A stretch of DNA of 64,000 nucleotides from RZYX01 sp036654375 (GCA_036654375.1 JAVVSD010000001.1:310001-374000), one strand, 5' to 3'; shown: positions 8,600 through 16,535, counted from the first letter of the stretch. Notes: generated from the letters alone by a model not told the origin. Numbers and translations: made by a program.

Positions 8600-8607
8600 A
8601 TTTGACA
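8594..8607. repeat. 14-bp perfect palindrome overlapping the -35 box
   Basis: TGTCAAATTTGACA covers the whole -35 hexamer of the YabE-like promoter and reads TTGACA on both strands. It could be an operator or simply two opposed -35-like hexamers; there is no -10 at the right distance on the plus strand. Confidence 0.45.
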
Positions 8608-9080
8608 AAAGCATTTTTTTGTTCAATTTGCACAAGTATTTTTGTAATTAATTTGTAACAATTTGAAGCTTATTTGCTTTATAGCACATTAAGCGTCAAT
8701 AATTTGTGCAAAACTGTAAAAGTTACAAAATTGTAACAAGGTAAAATTCAACACAATATATGGATATTTCTTTATAACCGTACACTATATATAGGAGCTG
8801 ATAATCGACAGTTTATTTTTTTGAATGATAATATAAGGAATTTAGGTCCCTGTTTATACCTTTATTTGATGTAATAATGAATATTTGTTTTGTTATGATG
8901 TACGGCAAGGATTTTAAACACTCACTTCCATTTTGTACACTGGCACATCAATTCAGGTCATATCATAATATCAAAGTAATTTGGAATAATTAAATCAACT
9001 GTTTTTAAGCATAAATTTTAAGATTTAGTTATATTGATTTTTTGTATGTATATATATGGTATATAAAATTTGATAAATTG
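8608..9080. other. Long AT-rich intergenic region
   Basis: No gene or RNA recognised. There is a short inverted repeat GTTACAAAATTGTAAC near 8720. No frame combines a ribosome-binding site with a start before 9092. Confidence 0.5.
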
Positions 9081-9091
9081 GGAGCTAAAAT

Positions 9092-9463
9092 ATGAATTCT
9101 AACACTATATATGAGTTTGAAAACGGAATAAATTTTAGATTGTTTATCGGATTTAATGATAAAGAAACTAAAACGCAACTAATATCAACTGCACAGGCAA
9201 CCGAGCTAATTGAAAACATCGCATTCAAGTATTTCCCCAGATTTTCTTTAACATTATCAAGAGGTGGATACAAGAACAAAAGTGGAAACACTTTTCGAGA
9301 AAACGGAGCAATTCTTGATGTCATCAGCACAAATATTGAAACAATTACAAATGTTGCTGATGAACTCGAAGTCGCACTTAATCAAAATTCCATCTTAATC
9401 ATTGCTGAATGTGTATATTATAAGTTCTACTCACAGTTGGATACGCAGGGTAAAATAAAATAA
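9092..9463 (+). CDS. Small protein of unknown function (DUF3574-like pattern)
   Basis: The 123-residue protein is predicted soluble. It contains FRLFIGFNDKETKTQ near the start, an RGGYKNKSGNTFRENGAIL segment in the middle and ALNQNSILI near the end. The spacing of an F-x-L-F-x-G strand, a G-x-Y turn and a late N-Q-x-S-I strand recalls DUF3574-type ferredoxin-fold proteins, but this is a weak impression. GGGAG seven nucleotides before the ATG supports translation. It stands alone between a long noncoding stretch and the convergent rpsI gene, suggesting an accessory gene. Confidence 0.6.
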   Translation: MNSNTIYEFENGINFRLFIGFNDKETKTQLISTAQATELIENIAFKYFPRFSLTLSRGGYKNKSGNTFRENGAILDVISTNIETITNVADELEVALNQNSILIIAECVYYKFYSQLDTQGKIK

Positions 9464-9660
9464 AAAAGTCAAAATATAAAATGGGTAAAGTTCTTAATTT
9501 TAGAAGTTATAAAAAATTCAGATGCAAAAATATCGCCCATATTTCATAATTATCGGTAACAACTGCCTTTATAACAGAAGCAAAATGCCTTTTCTTCTGT
9601 AGCAACACTTTTTTCCATTTCACTCAATGAGCCTTTCAGGGTTGCAAACCAAATGAAAAC

Positions 9661-9690
9661 AAAAAAACAGCCCACATAAAATGTGAGCTG
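9661..9690 (-). terminator. Intrinsic terminator of rplM-rpsI
   Basis: Minus-strand CAGCTCACAT / ATGTGGGCTG (one wobble pair), 3-nt loop, followed by seven T. Confidence 0.85.
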
Positions 9691-9703
9691 ATGTTTTGAA
9701 AAA

Positions 9704-10102
9704 CTATCTTTTTGAAAACTGAGGTGCACGACGTGCTCCCTTGAGTCCGTATTTCTTTCTTTCTTTCATTCTTGGATCTCTTGTCAAGAAGCCTGCCTTC
9801 TTGAGTGCTGGACGAAGCTCTGCATCGAACTGAAGCAATGCACGGGAAAGACCGTGGCGAATTGCGCCAGCCTGCCCTGTTACTCCACCGCCGTTTACAC
9901 GACAGACTATATCAAACTTCTCAGTTGTTCCTGTCAGCTCAAGAGGCTGACGAACAATAAGCTTAAGTGTTTCAAGTCCAAAATAATCATCGATATTTCT
10001 GTCATTGATTGTTATGCTACCTGTACCAGGGTAAACGCGTACCCTTGCTACTGATTTCTTTCTGCGACCTGTGCCGTAAAAATATGGATTACTTGTGTAC
10101 AT
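9704..10102 (-). CDS. rpsI: 30S ribosomal protein S9
   Basis: The 132-residue protein has the S9 signature: YGTGRRKKSVARVRVYPGTG at the N-terminus, GGGVTGQAGAIRHGLSRAL in the middle and the C-terminal tail KGARRAPQFSKR that reaches into the ribosomal P site. It is the usual length and follows rplM, the universal L13-S9 pair, 17 bp apart. Confidence 0.98.
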   Translation of the reverse strand: MYTSNPYFYGTGRRKKSVARVRVYPGTGSITINDRNIDDYFGLETLKLIVRQPLELTGTTEKFDIVCRVNGGGVTGQAGAIRHGLSRALLQFDAELRPALKKAGFLTRDPRMKERKKYGLKGARRAPQFSKR

Positions 10103-10119
10103 TATTGTTGCCCCCTCCC

Positions 10120-10548
10120 TTAAAATTCTCTTACTTGTGGATTCTGAGCTTCATGTAAATGCTCAGCGCCCTTGTAAACACGAAGTCTTGTAAGTGCATT
10201 TCTTCCGATTACTGTATCGGGAATCATGCCCTTTACTGCTTTTGTAACAACAAACTCTGGTTTTGTTTTCATAAGTGTGCTGTACTTAACTTCTTTCAAG
10301 TTACCAATGTAACCAGTGTGATGGTAATACATCTTCTGGTCGATTTTTTTGCCAGTCAAAACGACTTTTTCAGCGTTGATGATGATAACATGGTCACCAC
10401 AATCAGCGTGAGGAGCAAATGTTGGCTTATGCTTGCCTCTGAGAAGAGTTGCAGCCTCAGTAGCTACGCTACCAAGTGTTCTTCCGTCTGCGTCAAGCAC
10501 ATACCAGCTGCGAGTAATATCGCCAGCCTTAGGCATATAAGTTGACAT
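10120..10548 (-). CDS. rplM: 50S ribosomal protein L13
   Basis: From the ATG at 10548 the protein is 142 residues, the standard L13 length, with RSWYVLDADGRTLG, LRGKHKPTFAPH, and the C-terminal LRVYKGAEHLHEAQNP motif. A 12-codon longer frame upstream is rejected because GGAGG lies eight nucleotides before 10548 and the family starts here. It is expressed with rpsI from the promoter at 10642-10670. Confidence 0.98.
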   Translation of the reverse strand: MSTYMPKAGDITRSWYVLDADGRTLGSVATEAATLLRGKHKPTFAPHADCGDHVIIINAEKVVLTGKKIDQKMYYHHTGYIGNLKEVKYSTLMKTKPEFVVTKAVKGMIPDTVIGRNALTRLRVYKGAEHLHEAQNPQVREF

Positions 10549-10635
10549 AACCTTAACCTCCAAAATAAAAAATAAATTAAACAATGTATTAAACCGAGGT
10601 GAGCATATAACTCTGCCTCTGATTATTTGAATGCA
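10549..10635 (-). promoter_or_regulatory. Probable L13 leader RNA
   Basis: The rplM 5' UTR folds GAGG, GAG, a short loop, CTC, CCTC. This resembles the L13 leader described in Firmicutes, to which L13 is thought to bind to repress its own operon. The assignment rests on position and this nested stem only. Confidence 0.55.
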
Positions 10636-10641
10636 GGAATT

Positions 10642-10670
10642 ATATTAACACATGGATTTTTGTGTGTCAA
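10642..10670 (-). promoter_or_regulatory. Promoter of rplM-rpsI
   Basis: TTGACA (10665-10670), 17 bp, TAATAT (10642-10647). An overlapping TATAAT at 10639-10644 would have a 20-bp spacer, so TAATAT is the likelier -10. Confidence 0.65.
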
Positions 10671-10774
10671 GATGTTTTTTTTGGATTTTTTAATTTACAC
10701 TTTACAATCTCTTGTTTTCTTCTGTTTTCTTCTGTTTTCATATGAAAAGCTCGTTCGCTAAAAACAAAAAAATA

Positions 10775-10803
10775 TTTACAGTTTTAGCTTTTTGTTGTAA
10801 AAT
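10775..10803 (+). promoter_or_regulatory. Promoter of the TtcA-like gene
   Basis: TTTACA (10775-10780), 17 bp, TAAAAT (10798-10803), 31 bp before the ATG. Confidence 0.65.
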
Positions 10804-10833
10804 AATATGGATTTTTAAAAAAGAGGTTAAAGT

Positions 10834-11544
10834 ATGCAACAACTTATGAGCTATATGAGAAGTGCAATTGAAAAATATAATATGATTGATGATGGCGACA
10901 AGATTGCTGTTGGCGTGTCTGGAGGTAAAGACAGTATTGCTCTTCTTATCGGTCTTGCCGAACTTCGCAGGTTTTATCCCAAAAAATTTGAACTTGTTGC
11001 CATTACTCTTGACCCTTGTTTTGATGGAATTGAGAGTGATTTTTCTCAGATTTCAGAAATGTGCAGACGCCTTGATATACCATATATAATAAAAAGGACC
11101 GAGCTTGCTAAAATCATTTTTGAAACACGCAAGGAGAAAAGCCCCTGTAGCCTTTGTGCAAGAATGAGAAGAGGCTCGCTACACGACATTGCAAAAGAAA
11201 ATGGATGCAATAAAATTGCACTTGGTCACCACTTGGATGACGCTGCACAAACATTTATGATGAATTTGTTAAATCTTGGCCAGATTGGCTGCTTTTCTCC
11301 TGTTTCGTATCTTTCACGCAAGGATTTGTATATGATTAGACCCCTTGTATTTGCAACAGAAAAAGATGTTGTTAAAGCTGTTAAAAGGTGTAATCTACCC
11401 GTTATTGCCAGCCGTTGCCCTGTTGACAAAAACACAGAGAGGGAAAATATCAAAAGGCTTTTGAGTAATCTTGAAAAAGACTATCCTGCTCTTCGCAAAA
11501 AGATTGTTGGTGCAATGCAACGCGGTGAAATTGATAACTGGTAA
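10834..11544 (+). CDS. TtcA-family PP-loop ATPase (tRNA 2-thiolation type)
   Basis: The 236-residue protein has the PP-loop SGGKDS at residues 29-34, a C-S-L-C pair (SPCSLCARMRRG) near residue 110, and GHHLDDAAQTFMMN. These are the features of TtcA-like adenylating enzymes that hold an Fe-S cluster and thiolate cytidine 32 of tRNA. Firmicute members are often annotated tRNA 2-thiocytidine biosynthesis protein, but whether this one thiolates C32 is unproven. GAGGT sits six nucleotides before the ATG. It is monocistronic, and its 3' UTR carries a remarkable 11-bp tandem array before the terminator. Confidence 0.88.
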   Translation: MQQLMSYMRSAIEKYNMIDDGDKIAVGVSGGKDSIALLIGLAELRRFYPKKFELVAITLDPCFDGIESDFSQISEMCRRLDIPYIIKRTELAKIIFETRKEKSPCSLCARMRRGSLHDIAKENGCNKIALGHHLDDAAQTFMMNLLNLGQIGCFSPVSYLSRKDLYMIRPLVFATEKDVVKAVKRCNLPVIASRCPVDKNTERENIKRLLSNLEKDYPALRKKIVGAMQRGEIDNW

Positions 11545-11563
11545 TTCAAAGTCAGATTACTAT

Positions 11564-11728
11564 TGATGCCTTGATAATGCTTTGATGATACTTTTATGAT
11601 GCCTTTATGATACTTTTATAATGCTTTTATAATGCTTTTATAATGCTTATATGATGCTTTGATGATGATTTAATGATAGTTTTATGATGCCTTGATGATT
11701 ATTTGATGATACTTTTATGATGCCTTGA
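11564..11728 (+). repeat. 11-bp tandem array, 15 units without indels
   Basis: Fifteen consecutive 11-mers run in register from 11564 to 11728. The consensus is TGATGCTTTTA; common versions are TGATGCCTTGA, TGATACTTTTA, TAATGCTTTTA and TGATTATTTGA. Every unit has exactly 11 bases. The array starts 20 bp after the TtcA-like stop codon and its last unit forms the 5' arm of the terminator hairpin, so it should be transcribed as 3' UTR. The units diverge at positions 2, 5-7 and 9-10 while T1, A3, T4, T8 and A11 are constant. Confidence 0.93.
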
Positions 11729-11750
11729 AAGCTATTTCAGGGCTTTTTTT
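11722..11750 (+). terminator. Terminator at the end of the repeat array
   Basis: GCCTTGAAA (11722-11730) pairs with TTTCAGGGC (11735-11743), one G-U pair, 4-nt loop, then seven T. The 5' arm lies partly inside repeat unit 15. Confidence 0.82.
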
Positions 11751-11895
11751 ATTTCAGCGCGTTTTTTAAAATTTTGCATATTTTGTGCTTTTTATTTATC
11801 TTAAATATATATATTGTATTTTTATTGTATTCTGCAATTGCTTGTGCATATTATATATTTTTTAATGTTTTTGTTAATCTTTTTTATAAATAGTG

Positions 11896-11924
11896 TTGAC
11901 ATATTTCGACTCATATGTTATATT
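11896..11924 (+). promoter_or_regulatory. Strong orphan promoter
   Basis: TTGACA (11896-11901), 17 bp, TATATT (11919-11924) on the plus strand. No plus-strand gene follows before the bidirectional terminator at 12211-12251. Confidence 0.75.
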
Positions 11925-11930
11925 AAAGAC

Positions 11931-12141
11931 ACAGAGAGGGTTACTACCTTTTTAAAACGAAGATCATAGGGGCTTTACCTTGTAAAACGAATAAAATGAA
12001 AATGATGGAGGCGATTTGCGATGTTTTAAATACTGGGATAAGTTATTTATCCATTCACAGCTTCAAAATTAACCATATCTTATGGCTTTCTTATACATAG
12101 ACAAGCTGGAAGTGGAGTAGTATCTACTCCACTTCCCCTCC
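11931..12141 (+). ncRNA. Candidate structured noncoding RNA
   Basis: The predicted transcript starts near 11931. It first carries two similar blocks, GGTTACTACC and GGCTTTACC, each followed within a few bases by TAAAACGAA. Then come a hairpin GGATAA/TTATCC (about 12036-12053), a stem CAGCTT/AAGCTG (about 12058-12108) enclosing a CCATA/TATGG hairpin, and a perfect 11-bp hairpin AAGTGGAGTAG/CTACTCCACTT (12111-12135). No long T-run follows the last hairpin, so the transcript may run on to the terminator at 12211-12251. I do not recognise a known RNA family. A 34-codon frame inside (11996-12100) lacks a ribosome-binding site. Confidence 0.55.
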
Positions 12142-12210
12142 TATTTATTAATAATTTGAGCTGTTTTACTCTGCTCAATGTTAGAACACATTTTTATACA
12201 TTTTCTTGTC

Positions 12211-12251
12211 AAAAGAATCCCACTACTTTTAAAAAGTAGTGGGATTCTTTT
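12211..12251. terminator. Bidirectional terminator between the RNA and cysS
   Basis: Perfect 18-bp stem with AAAAGAATCCCACTACTT (12211-12228) and its complement (12234-12251), loop TTAAA, with T-rich sequence on both sides. It serves cysS on the minus strand and any plus-strand transcript from 11931. Confidence 0.88.
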
Positions 12252-12304
12252 GAATGTTTATTTTTTGTATACTGTTCAATTACTGACAGCTCATCGTTGC
12301 ATTT

Positions 12305-13705
12305 TTACTCTCTATGCCACTTTACGCCTTGTGATGTGTCCTCCAAAATGATTCCCTGCTGTTTTAATGAGTCTCTAATATCATCTGAAAGTGTAAAGTT
12401 CTTTTCCTTGCGTGCCTGATTTCTTTTCTCAATCATTGCCTCAATTTCATCATCAATCGACTGAGTATTACGATTGTAAACAATTCCGAGTACATTGCAT
12501 AATTCGTCGAACTCTGCTATTGCATAAGCACAGATATCCTGCGATGCCTCTTTGCTCAATATGCTTGTATTTATGTCCCTTACAAGCTCATATATTGCTG
12601 CAAGAGCATCTGCTGTATTCAAATCGTCATCCATTGATTTGACAAACTGCTCACGACGACAGTCAAGTAATTCCTTGATTTTTTCATCTTTTGTCAGAGA
12701 TTTTTCGCTTGCATTTTTCATTGCAAAATCCAAGCCATCTCGACAAGTATAAAGCCTTGACAGTGCTGATTTACACTGTTCGATTATTTCCACACTGTAA
12801 TTGATTGGACTGCGATATTGAGAGCTTATCATTAGATATCTTATTGGCTCATACCCATATTTTTCTGCAACATCACGCACTGTAAAGAAATTACCAAGCG
12901 ATTTTGACATCTTAACATTGTCAACATTGATATATCCGTTGTGCATCCAGTAGTTTGCAAATGTTTCACCGTTACAGCATTCACTCTGTGCAATCTCATT
13001 CTCGTGATGTGGAAAAATTAGGTCCTGCCCACCACAATGAATATCTATTGTGTTTCCAAGAAAACGGCGAACCATTGCAGAACACTCAATATGCCAGCCT
13101 GGCCTTCCATTGCCCCATGGCGAACTCCAGAAAGGCTCACCAGGCTTTGCCGATTTCCACAGAGCAAAGTCCATAGGTTCTGCCTTAAGCTCTCCAATGT
13201 TTATTCTTGCCCCTGCTTCAAGGTCCTCCAAAGGTTGATGCGAAAGCTTTCCATACTCTTCATATTTGGTGGTTGAAAAATACACATCACCATTGCTGAC
13301 TGCATAGGCAAAGCCATTGTCTACAAGACCTTGGATAATACTTATTATCTCATCTATATTCTCTGTTGCTTTTGGGTGGATTGTTGCTTCTCGTACATTC
13401 AGTCCCTTTGCATCTTTCCAATACTCTTCAATATATTTTTCAGACACCTCTTCAAAGGTAAGATTCTCTTCGTTTGCTCTCCTAATTATCTTATCATCTA
13501 TATCTGTAAAGTTCTGGACAAAGGTTACTTTGTTACCTCTGTACTCCAAATATCGGCGAAGCACATCAAAAACGCAAAGTGGTCTTGCATTGCCAATGTG
13601 TATAAAGTTGTATACAGTTGGCCCACAGGCATATATTTTATACTCTCCTTGCGTTATCGGAACAAGCTCTACTTTTGATTTGGACAGTGTGTTAAAAACT
13701 TTCAT
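12305..13705 (-). CDS. cysS: Cysteinyl-tRNA synthetase
   Basis: The 466-residue class I synthetase has YACGPTVYNFIHIGNARP (the HIGH-like motif is HIGN), a zinc cysteine in that segment with partners in GWHIECSAM and HCGGQDLIFPHHENE, and KMSKSLGN as KMSKS. It charges tRNA-Cys in the cytoplasm. The start overlaps the cysE stop (ATGA), so the two are cotranslated, and both lie behind a T-box leader with a Cys specifier. GGAGG lies ten nucleotides upstream within cysE. Confidence 0.98.
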   Translation of the reverse strand: MKVFNTLSKSKVELVPITQGEYKIYACGPTVYNFIHIGNARPLCVFDVLRRYLEYRGNKVTFVQNFTDIDDKIIRRANEENLTFEEVSEKYIEEYWKDAKGLNVREATIHPKATENIDEIISIIQGLVDNGFAYAVSNGDVYFSTTKYEEYGKLSHQPLEDLEAGARINIGELKAEPMDFALWKSAKPGEPFWSSPWGNGRPGWHIECSAMVRRFLGNTIDIHCGGQDLIFPHHENEIAQSECCNGETFANYWMHNGYINVDNVKMSKSLGNFFTVRDVAEKYGYEPIRYLMISSQYRSPINYSVEIIEQCKSALSRLYTCRDGLDFAMKNASEKSLTKDEKIKELLDCRREQFVKSMDDDLNTADALAAIYELVRDINTSILSKEASQDICAYAIAEFDELCNVLGIVYNRNTQSIDDEIEAMIEKRNQARKEKNFTLSDDIRDSLKQQGIILEDTSQGVKWHRE

Positions 13706-14334
13706 TTAATTTTTTCCTCCATATTTGATGCCAACTTATTTATGGTTTCTCTCAGATTTGCAAATTCCTGTTCGATTGGATCAGGTACATGAATCTGGTC
13801 AAGATTATCCACTCTAAGTCCATCCCTTTTAACTACCTTTGCAGGAACGCCGACAGCTGTGCAGTTTGGCGGTATTTCCTCAAGCACAACAGCACCTGCC
13901 GCAATGTTTGAATTGTCACCTATTTTAAATGGTCCCAAAATTTTAGCTCCAGCACCAATCATTACATTATTACCTATTGTCGGATGCCTTTTACCTGTAT
14001 CTTTACCAGTTCCTCCAAGCGTTACTCCCTGATAGATGGTTACATCATTGCCGATTTCTGCGGTTTCACCAATTACAACGCCTGTTCCATGGTCGATAAA
14101 GAATCTGTCACCTATCCTTGCAGCTGGATGGATTTCTACCCCCGTTTTCCTTACTGCTCTTTGCGAAATATATCTTGCAAGAAAGAACATTTTTTTATTG
14201 TAAAACCACTGTGCTCTCCTATGCATTCTTATTGCACGAAGACCTGGATAGAGCAAAAGAATTTCGATTGCCGACCTTGCAGCTGGATCTCTTTCCTTGA
14301 CGCACGCTATATCCTGTCTTAATCTTTCAAACAT
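13702..14334 (-). CDS. cysE: Serine O-acetyltransferase
   Basis: The protein of about 210 residues has an N-terminal helical part with DPAARSAIEILLLYPGLRAI. A left-handed beta-helix of hexapeptide repeats follows, with IDHGTGVVIGETAEIGNDV, LGGTGKDTGKRHPTIGNNV and GAKILGPFKIGDN. It acetylates serine with acetyl-CoA, the committed step to cysteine. The start at 14334 is preferred over 14343 because AGGAGG is eight nucleotides upstream. Its 3' end overlaps cysS. Control by the cysteine T-box links cysteine synthesis to tRNA-Cys charging. Confidence 0.96.
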   Translation of the reverse strand: MFERLRQDIACVKERDPAARSAIEILLLYPGLRAIRMHRRAQWFYNKKMFFLARYISQRAVRKTGVEIHPAARIGDRFFIDHGTGVVIGETAEIGNDVTIYQGVTLGGTGKDTGKRHPTIGNNVMIGAGAKILGPFKIGDNSNIAAGAVVLEEIPPNCTAVGVPAKVVKRDGLRVDNLDQIHVPDPIEQEFANLRETINKLASNMEEKIK

Positions 14335-14364
14335 AACAAGCACCTCCTAAATTAATTCTTGAAT

Positions 14365-14611
14365 AAAAAATACCGCTTCTATCACCAAATAGTGACAGAG
14401 GCGGTTATCCGCGGTTCCACTCCGAATTTATAACTTTAAAAGCCTGTAACGGTGGCAACCGCACGAAGATATTAGGCCTTTAGATGCTGTTCACTTCGTG
14501 TGCTGGCGGGTGCATTTTTCCAACTTTAGCATAAGGAATACTTTCAGCAATTGTTTCCCTCTCTTGTATGCCATCGTCTGGATACTCCTCCCGATATACG
14601 CATATAATTGA
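14365..14611 (-). promoter_or_regulatory. Cysteine T-box riboswitch of cysE-cysS
   Basis: Reading the minus strand, the leader contains an AGTA loop-E motif and a stem TCCA/TGGA. Beside it the specifier loop is AAAAATGCA, with codon TGC (Cys) at 14512-14514. The T-box sequence GGAGTGGAACCGCGG lies at 14409-14423. It is followed by a terminator hairpin (14372-14405, ACCGC...GCGGT with GTCAC/GTGA inner pairs) and a T-run. Uncharged tRNA-Cys pairing with the specifier and the T-box bulge would form the antiterminator and allow cysE-cysS expression. Confidence 0.93.
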
Positions 14612-14617
14612 TATTTA

Positions 14618-14647
14618 ATTATATTTTACCTTATTTTGAGAAATCAA
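14618..14647 (-). promoter_or_regulatory. Promoter of the T-box-cysE-cysS operon
   Basis: TTGATT (14642-14647), 18 bp, TATAAT (14618-14623) on the minus strand. The -35 lies inside the 3' end of pgsA. Confidence 0.7.
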
Positions 14648-15194
14648 TAAGCTTGCTACTTTCAACAATATATATTACTCCTGATACCACAGTCAAAACA
14701 GCTGTTATTCCAAGTAGTATGTTTGAAATAAGTGGAATTGGAACTGACGCTGGGATAAATCCAAGATACTCAATCTCTTTAATGAGCATTATTAGTATTG
14801 TGAAGGTCATCTGGCTAACAGTTTTAATCTTTCCCCACATATTGGCAGGAATAACAATTCCCTCTGCGCTTGCAACAAGCCTTATTGATGTTACTGCAAA
14901 CTCCCTTGTAAGTACAATAAGTACTATCCAAATATTGCAAAGCCCAAGCTCCATGAACGCAAGCAATGCCGCAGTTGTAAGCATTTTGTCTGCCACAGGG
15001 TCGGTTAGCTTACCAAAAACAGTTACCTGGTTGTTTTTCCTTGCAAGTTTACCATCTAAAGCATCAGTTATAGCTGCAATTGAAAATGTGATTATTGCCC
15101 AAAGATACCTATGTGGTACATCGATTAAAATTGCCGCCAAAAAAATAGGTGTCATTAACATTCTGAAAATAGTAAGCTTGTTTGGTGTATTCAT
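14631..15194 (-). CDS. pgsA: CDP-diacylglycerol--glycerol-3-phosphate 3-phosphatidyltransferase
   Basis: The 187-residue membrane protein has about five hydrophobic segments and the CDP-alcohol transferase motif D-x2-D-G-x2-A-R-x8-G-x3-D-x3-D, seen as DALDGKLARKNNQVTVFG then KLTDPVADK. It makes phosphatidylglycerol phosphate, the precursor of PG and cardiolipin. The ATG at 15194 is preferred because GGAGG begins just upstream; the TTG at 15206 would sit at that site. It is the last gene of the recA-recX-rimO-pgsA operon, an order seen in several Clostridia. Confidence 0.95.
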   Translation of the reverse strand: MNTPNKLTIFRMLMTPIFLAAILIDVPHRYLWAIITFSIAAITDALDGKLARKNNQVTVFGKLTDPVADKMLTTAALLAFMELGLCNIWIVLIVLTREFAVTSIRLVASAEGIVIPANMWGKIKTVSQMTFTILIMLIKEIEYLGFIPASVPIPLISNILLGITAVLTVVSGVIYIVESSKLIDFSK

Positions 15195-15206
15195 GTCCGC
15201 CTCCAA

Positions 15207-16535
15207 TTATTTTTTAACTACCTTGCCCAAAAGATCGTACTCCTTAACGCCAAGAATCTCGACATCTACAAACTCGCCTTCTTTAATAATATCCTCGCAA
15301 GTAAATAAAACTTTGCCGTCAATCTCTGGAGCATCTTTGTAACATCTTCCATAATAGCTATCGCAATAAGCATCGTATCCTTCATTTAGGACTTTATATA
15401 CTTTACCTATACTTTTGTTATTATTATCAATAAATATATCATATTGTGACTGCATAATCAACTCTCCACGATGAATTTTTTCCTGTTCATCGACTTGATT
15501 TTCAAAAGTTGCTGCTGGAGTTCCTTCCTCAGCAGAATATGCAAAGCATCCAAGCCTGTCAAATTTTATATCCTTTATAAACTCGGCAAGGCATTCAAAT
15601 GACTCTTTGGTTTCACCCGGAAAGCCTGTTATAAAGGTTGTTCTTATTGCAACATCGGGTATTTTATCTCTAAGTTTTTTAATTAAATTGGTGAGTTCTT
15701 GCCTTGAACCTGTGCGGTTCATTGATTTTAGAATTTTTTCGTCTGCGTGCTGAAGTGGCAGGTCGATATAATTCAAAACCTTTTCCTGACTTGCTATTGT
15801 TTCTATAAGCTCATCATTTAGTCTGTCTGGATAACAATAAAGAAGTCTTATCCATTCTATACCTTCAATTTCGCAAAGCTTGTCGAGAAGTGTTGTAAGC
15901 ATCAACTTGCCATAAATATCCTCGCCATAGCGAGTTGTATCCTGTGCAATTATTACTACTTCCTTTACTCCAGACTGTGCGAGTGCTTTTGCCTCTTCAA
16001 CTATATCCTCTATTTTTCTGCTCCTAAAACGGCCGCGAATCTGTGGTATCGCACAATATGTGCAGCAATTTGAGCAACCGTCTGCTATTTTAAGATATGC
16101 CCAATACTTAGGCGTTGTGAGAAGCCTTTGACCATTAAGCACAATTTTATCTTTTGATGGGAATAGTGCAATTTGCTTTCCCTCAATTGTTTCTTTGCAA
16201 ATTTTTGCAATATCTTCGTTTGCACCAATGCCAATAATTGCATCTATCTCCGGAATTTCGTCAAGGACTTCCTGCTTGTATCTTTCTGCAAGACATCCGG
16301 TGACTATTAACTTCTTGAGTTCTCCATCCTCTTTTAGCTGTGCCATTTCAAGAATGTTTTCTATTGCCTCTTTTTTAGCATCATCAATAAAACCACAGGT
16401 ATTGACTATTACTGCATCTGCTCCAACTGCGTCATTTACTATTTCAAAGCCCTCTTGCTCAAGCTTTGCAAGCATAAGCTCTGCGTCAACCTGATTTTTT
16501 GGGCATCCCAAAGATATCATACCTATTTTATACAT
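15207..16535 (-). CDS. rimO: Ribosomal protein S12 methylthiotransferase RimO
   Basis: From the ATG at 16535 the protein is 442 residues. It has the N-terminal MTTase domain (ISLGCPKNQVDAELML, VNTCGFIDDAKKEA, VTGCLAERY: the three cluster-binding cysteines), the radical SAM motif DGCSNCCTYCAIP (CxxxCxxC) and a C-terminal TRAM domain. It adds a methylthio group to an aspartate of S12. The SLGCPKN start distinguishes RimO from MiaB. It overlaps the recX 3' end by eight nucleotides; AGGAG is ten nucleotides before the ATG, so the upstream 19 codons are not used. Confidence 0.96.
   Translation of the reverse strand: MYKIGMISLGCPKNQVDAELMLAKLEQEGFEIVNDAVGADAVIVNTCGFIDDAKKEAIENILEMAQLKEDGELKKLIVTGCLAERYKQEVLDEIPEIDAIIGIGANEDIAKICKETIEGKQIALFPSKDKIVLNGQRLLTTPKYWAYLKIADGCSNCCTYCAIPQIRGRFRSRKIEDIVEEAKALAQSGVKEVVIIAQDTTRYGEDIYGKLMLTTLLDKLCEIEGIEWIRLLYCYPDRLNDELIETIASQEKVLNYIDLPLQHADEKILKSMNRTGSRQELTNLIKKLRDKIPDVAIRTTFITGFPGETKESFECLAEFIKDIKFDRLGCFAYSAEEGTPAATFENQVDEQEKIHRGELIMQSQYDIFIDNNNKSIGKVYKVLNEGYDAYCDSYYGRCYKDAPEIDGKVLFTCEDIIKEGEFVDVEILGVKEYDLLGKVVKK

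Noticed and set aside
11564..11728. CRISPR array or coding repeat
   Set aside because: The unit is 11 bp with no spacers, no cas genes are present, and no frame stays open through it with a ribosome-binding site.
11996..12100. A 34-codon frame inside the orphan RNA
   Set aside because: No ribosome-binding site precedes its ATG and the composition is not protein-like. A GGAGG just inside leads only to ATG TTT TAA. Kept as RNA.
14608..15342. 244-codon plus-strand frame over pgsA
   Set aside because: Antisense shadow of pgsA; hydrophobic composition mirrors the membrane protein on the other strand.
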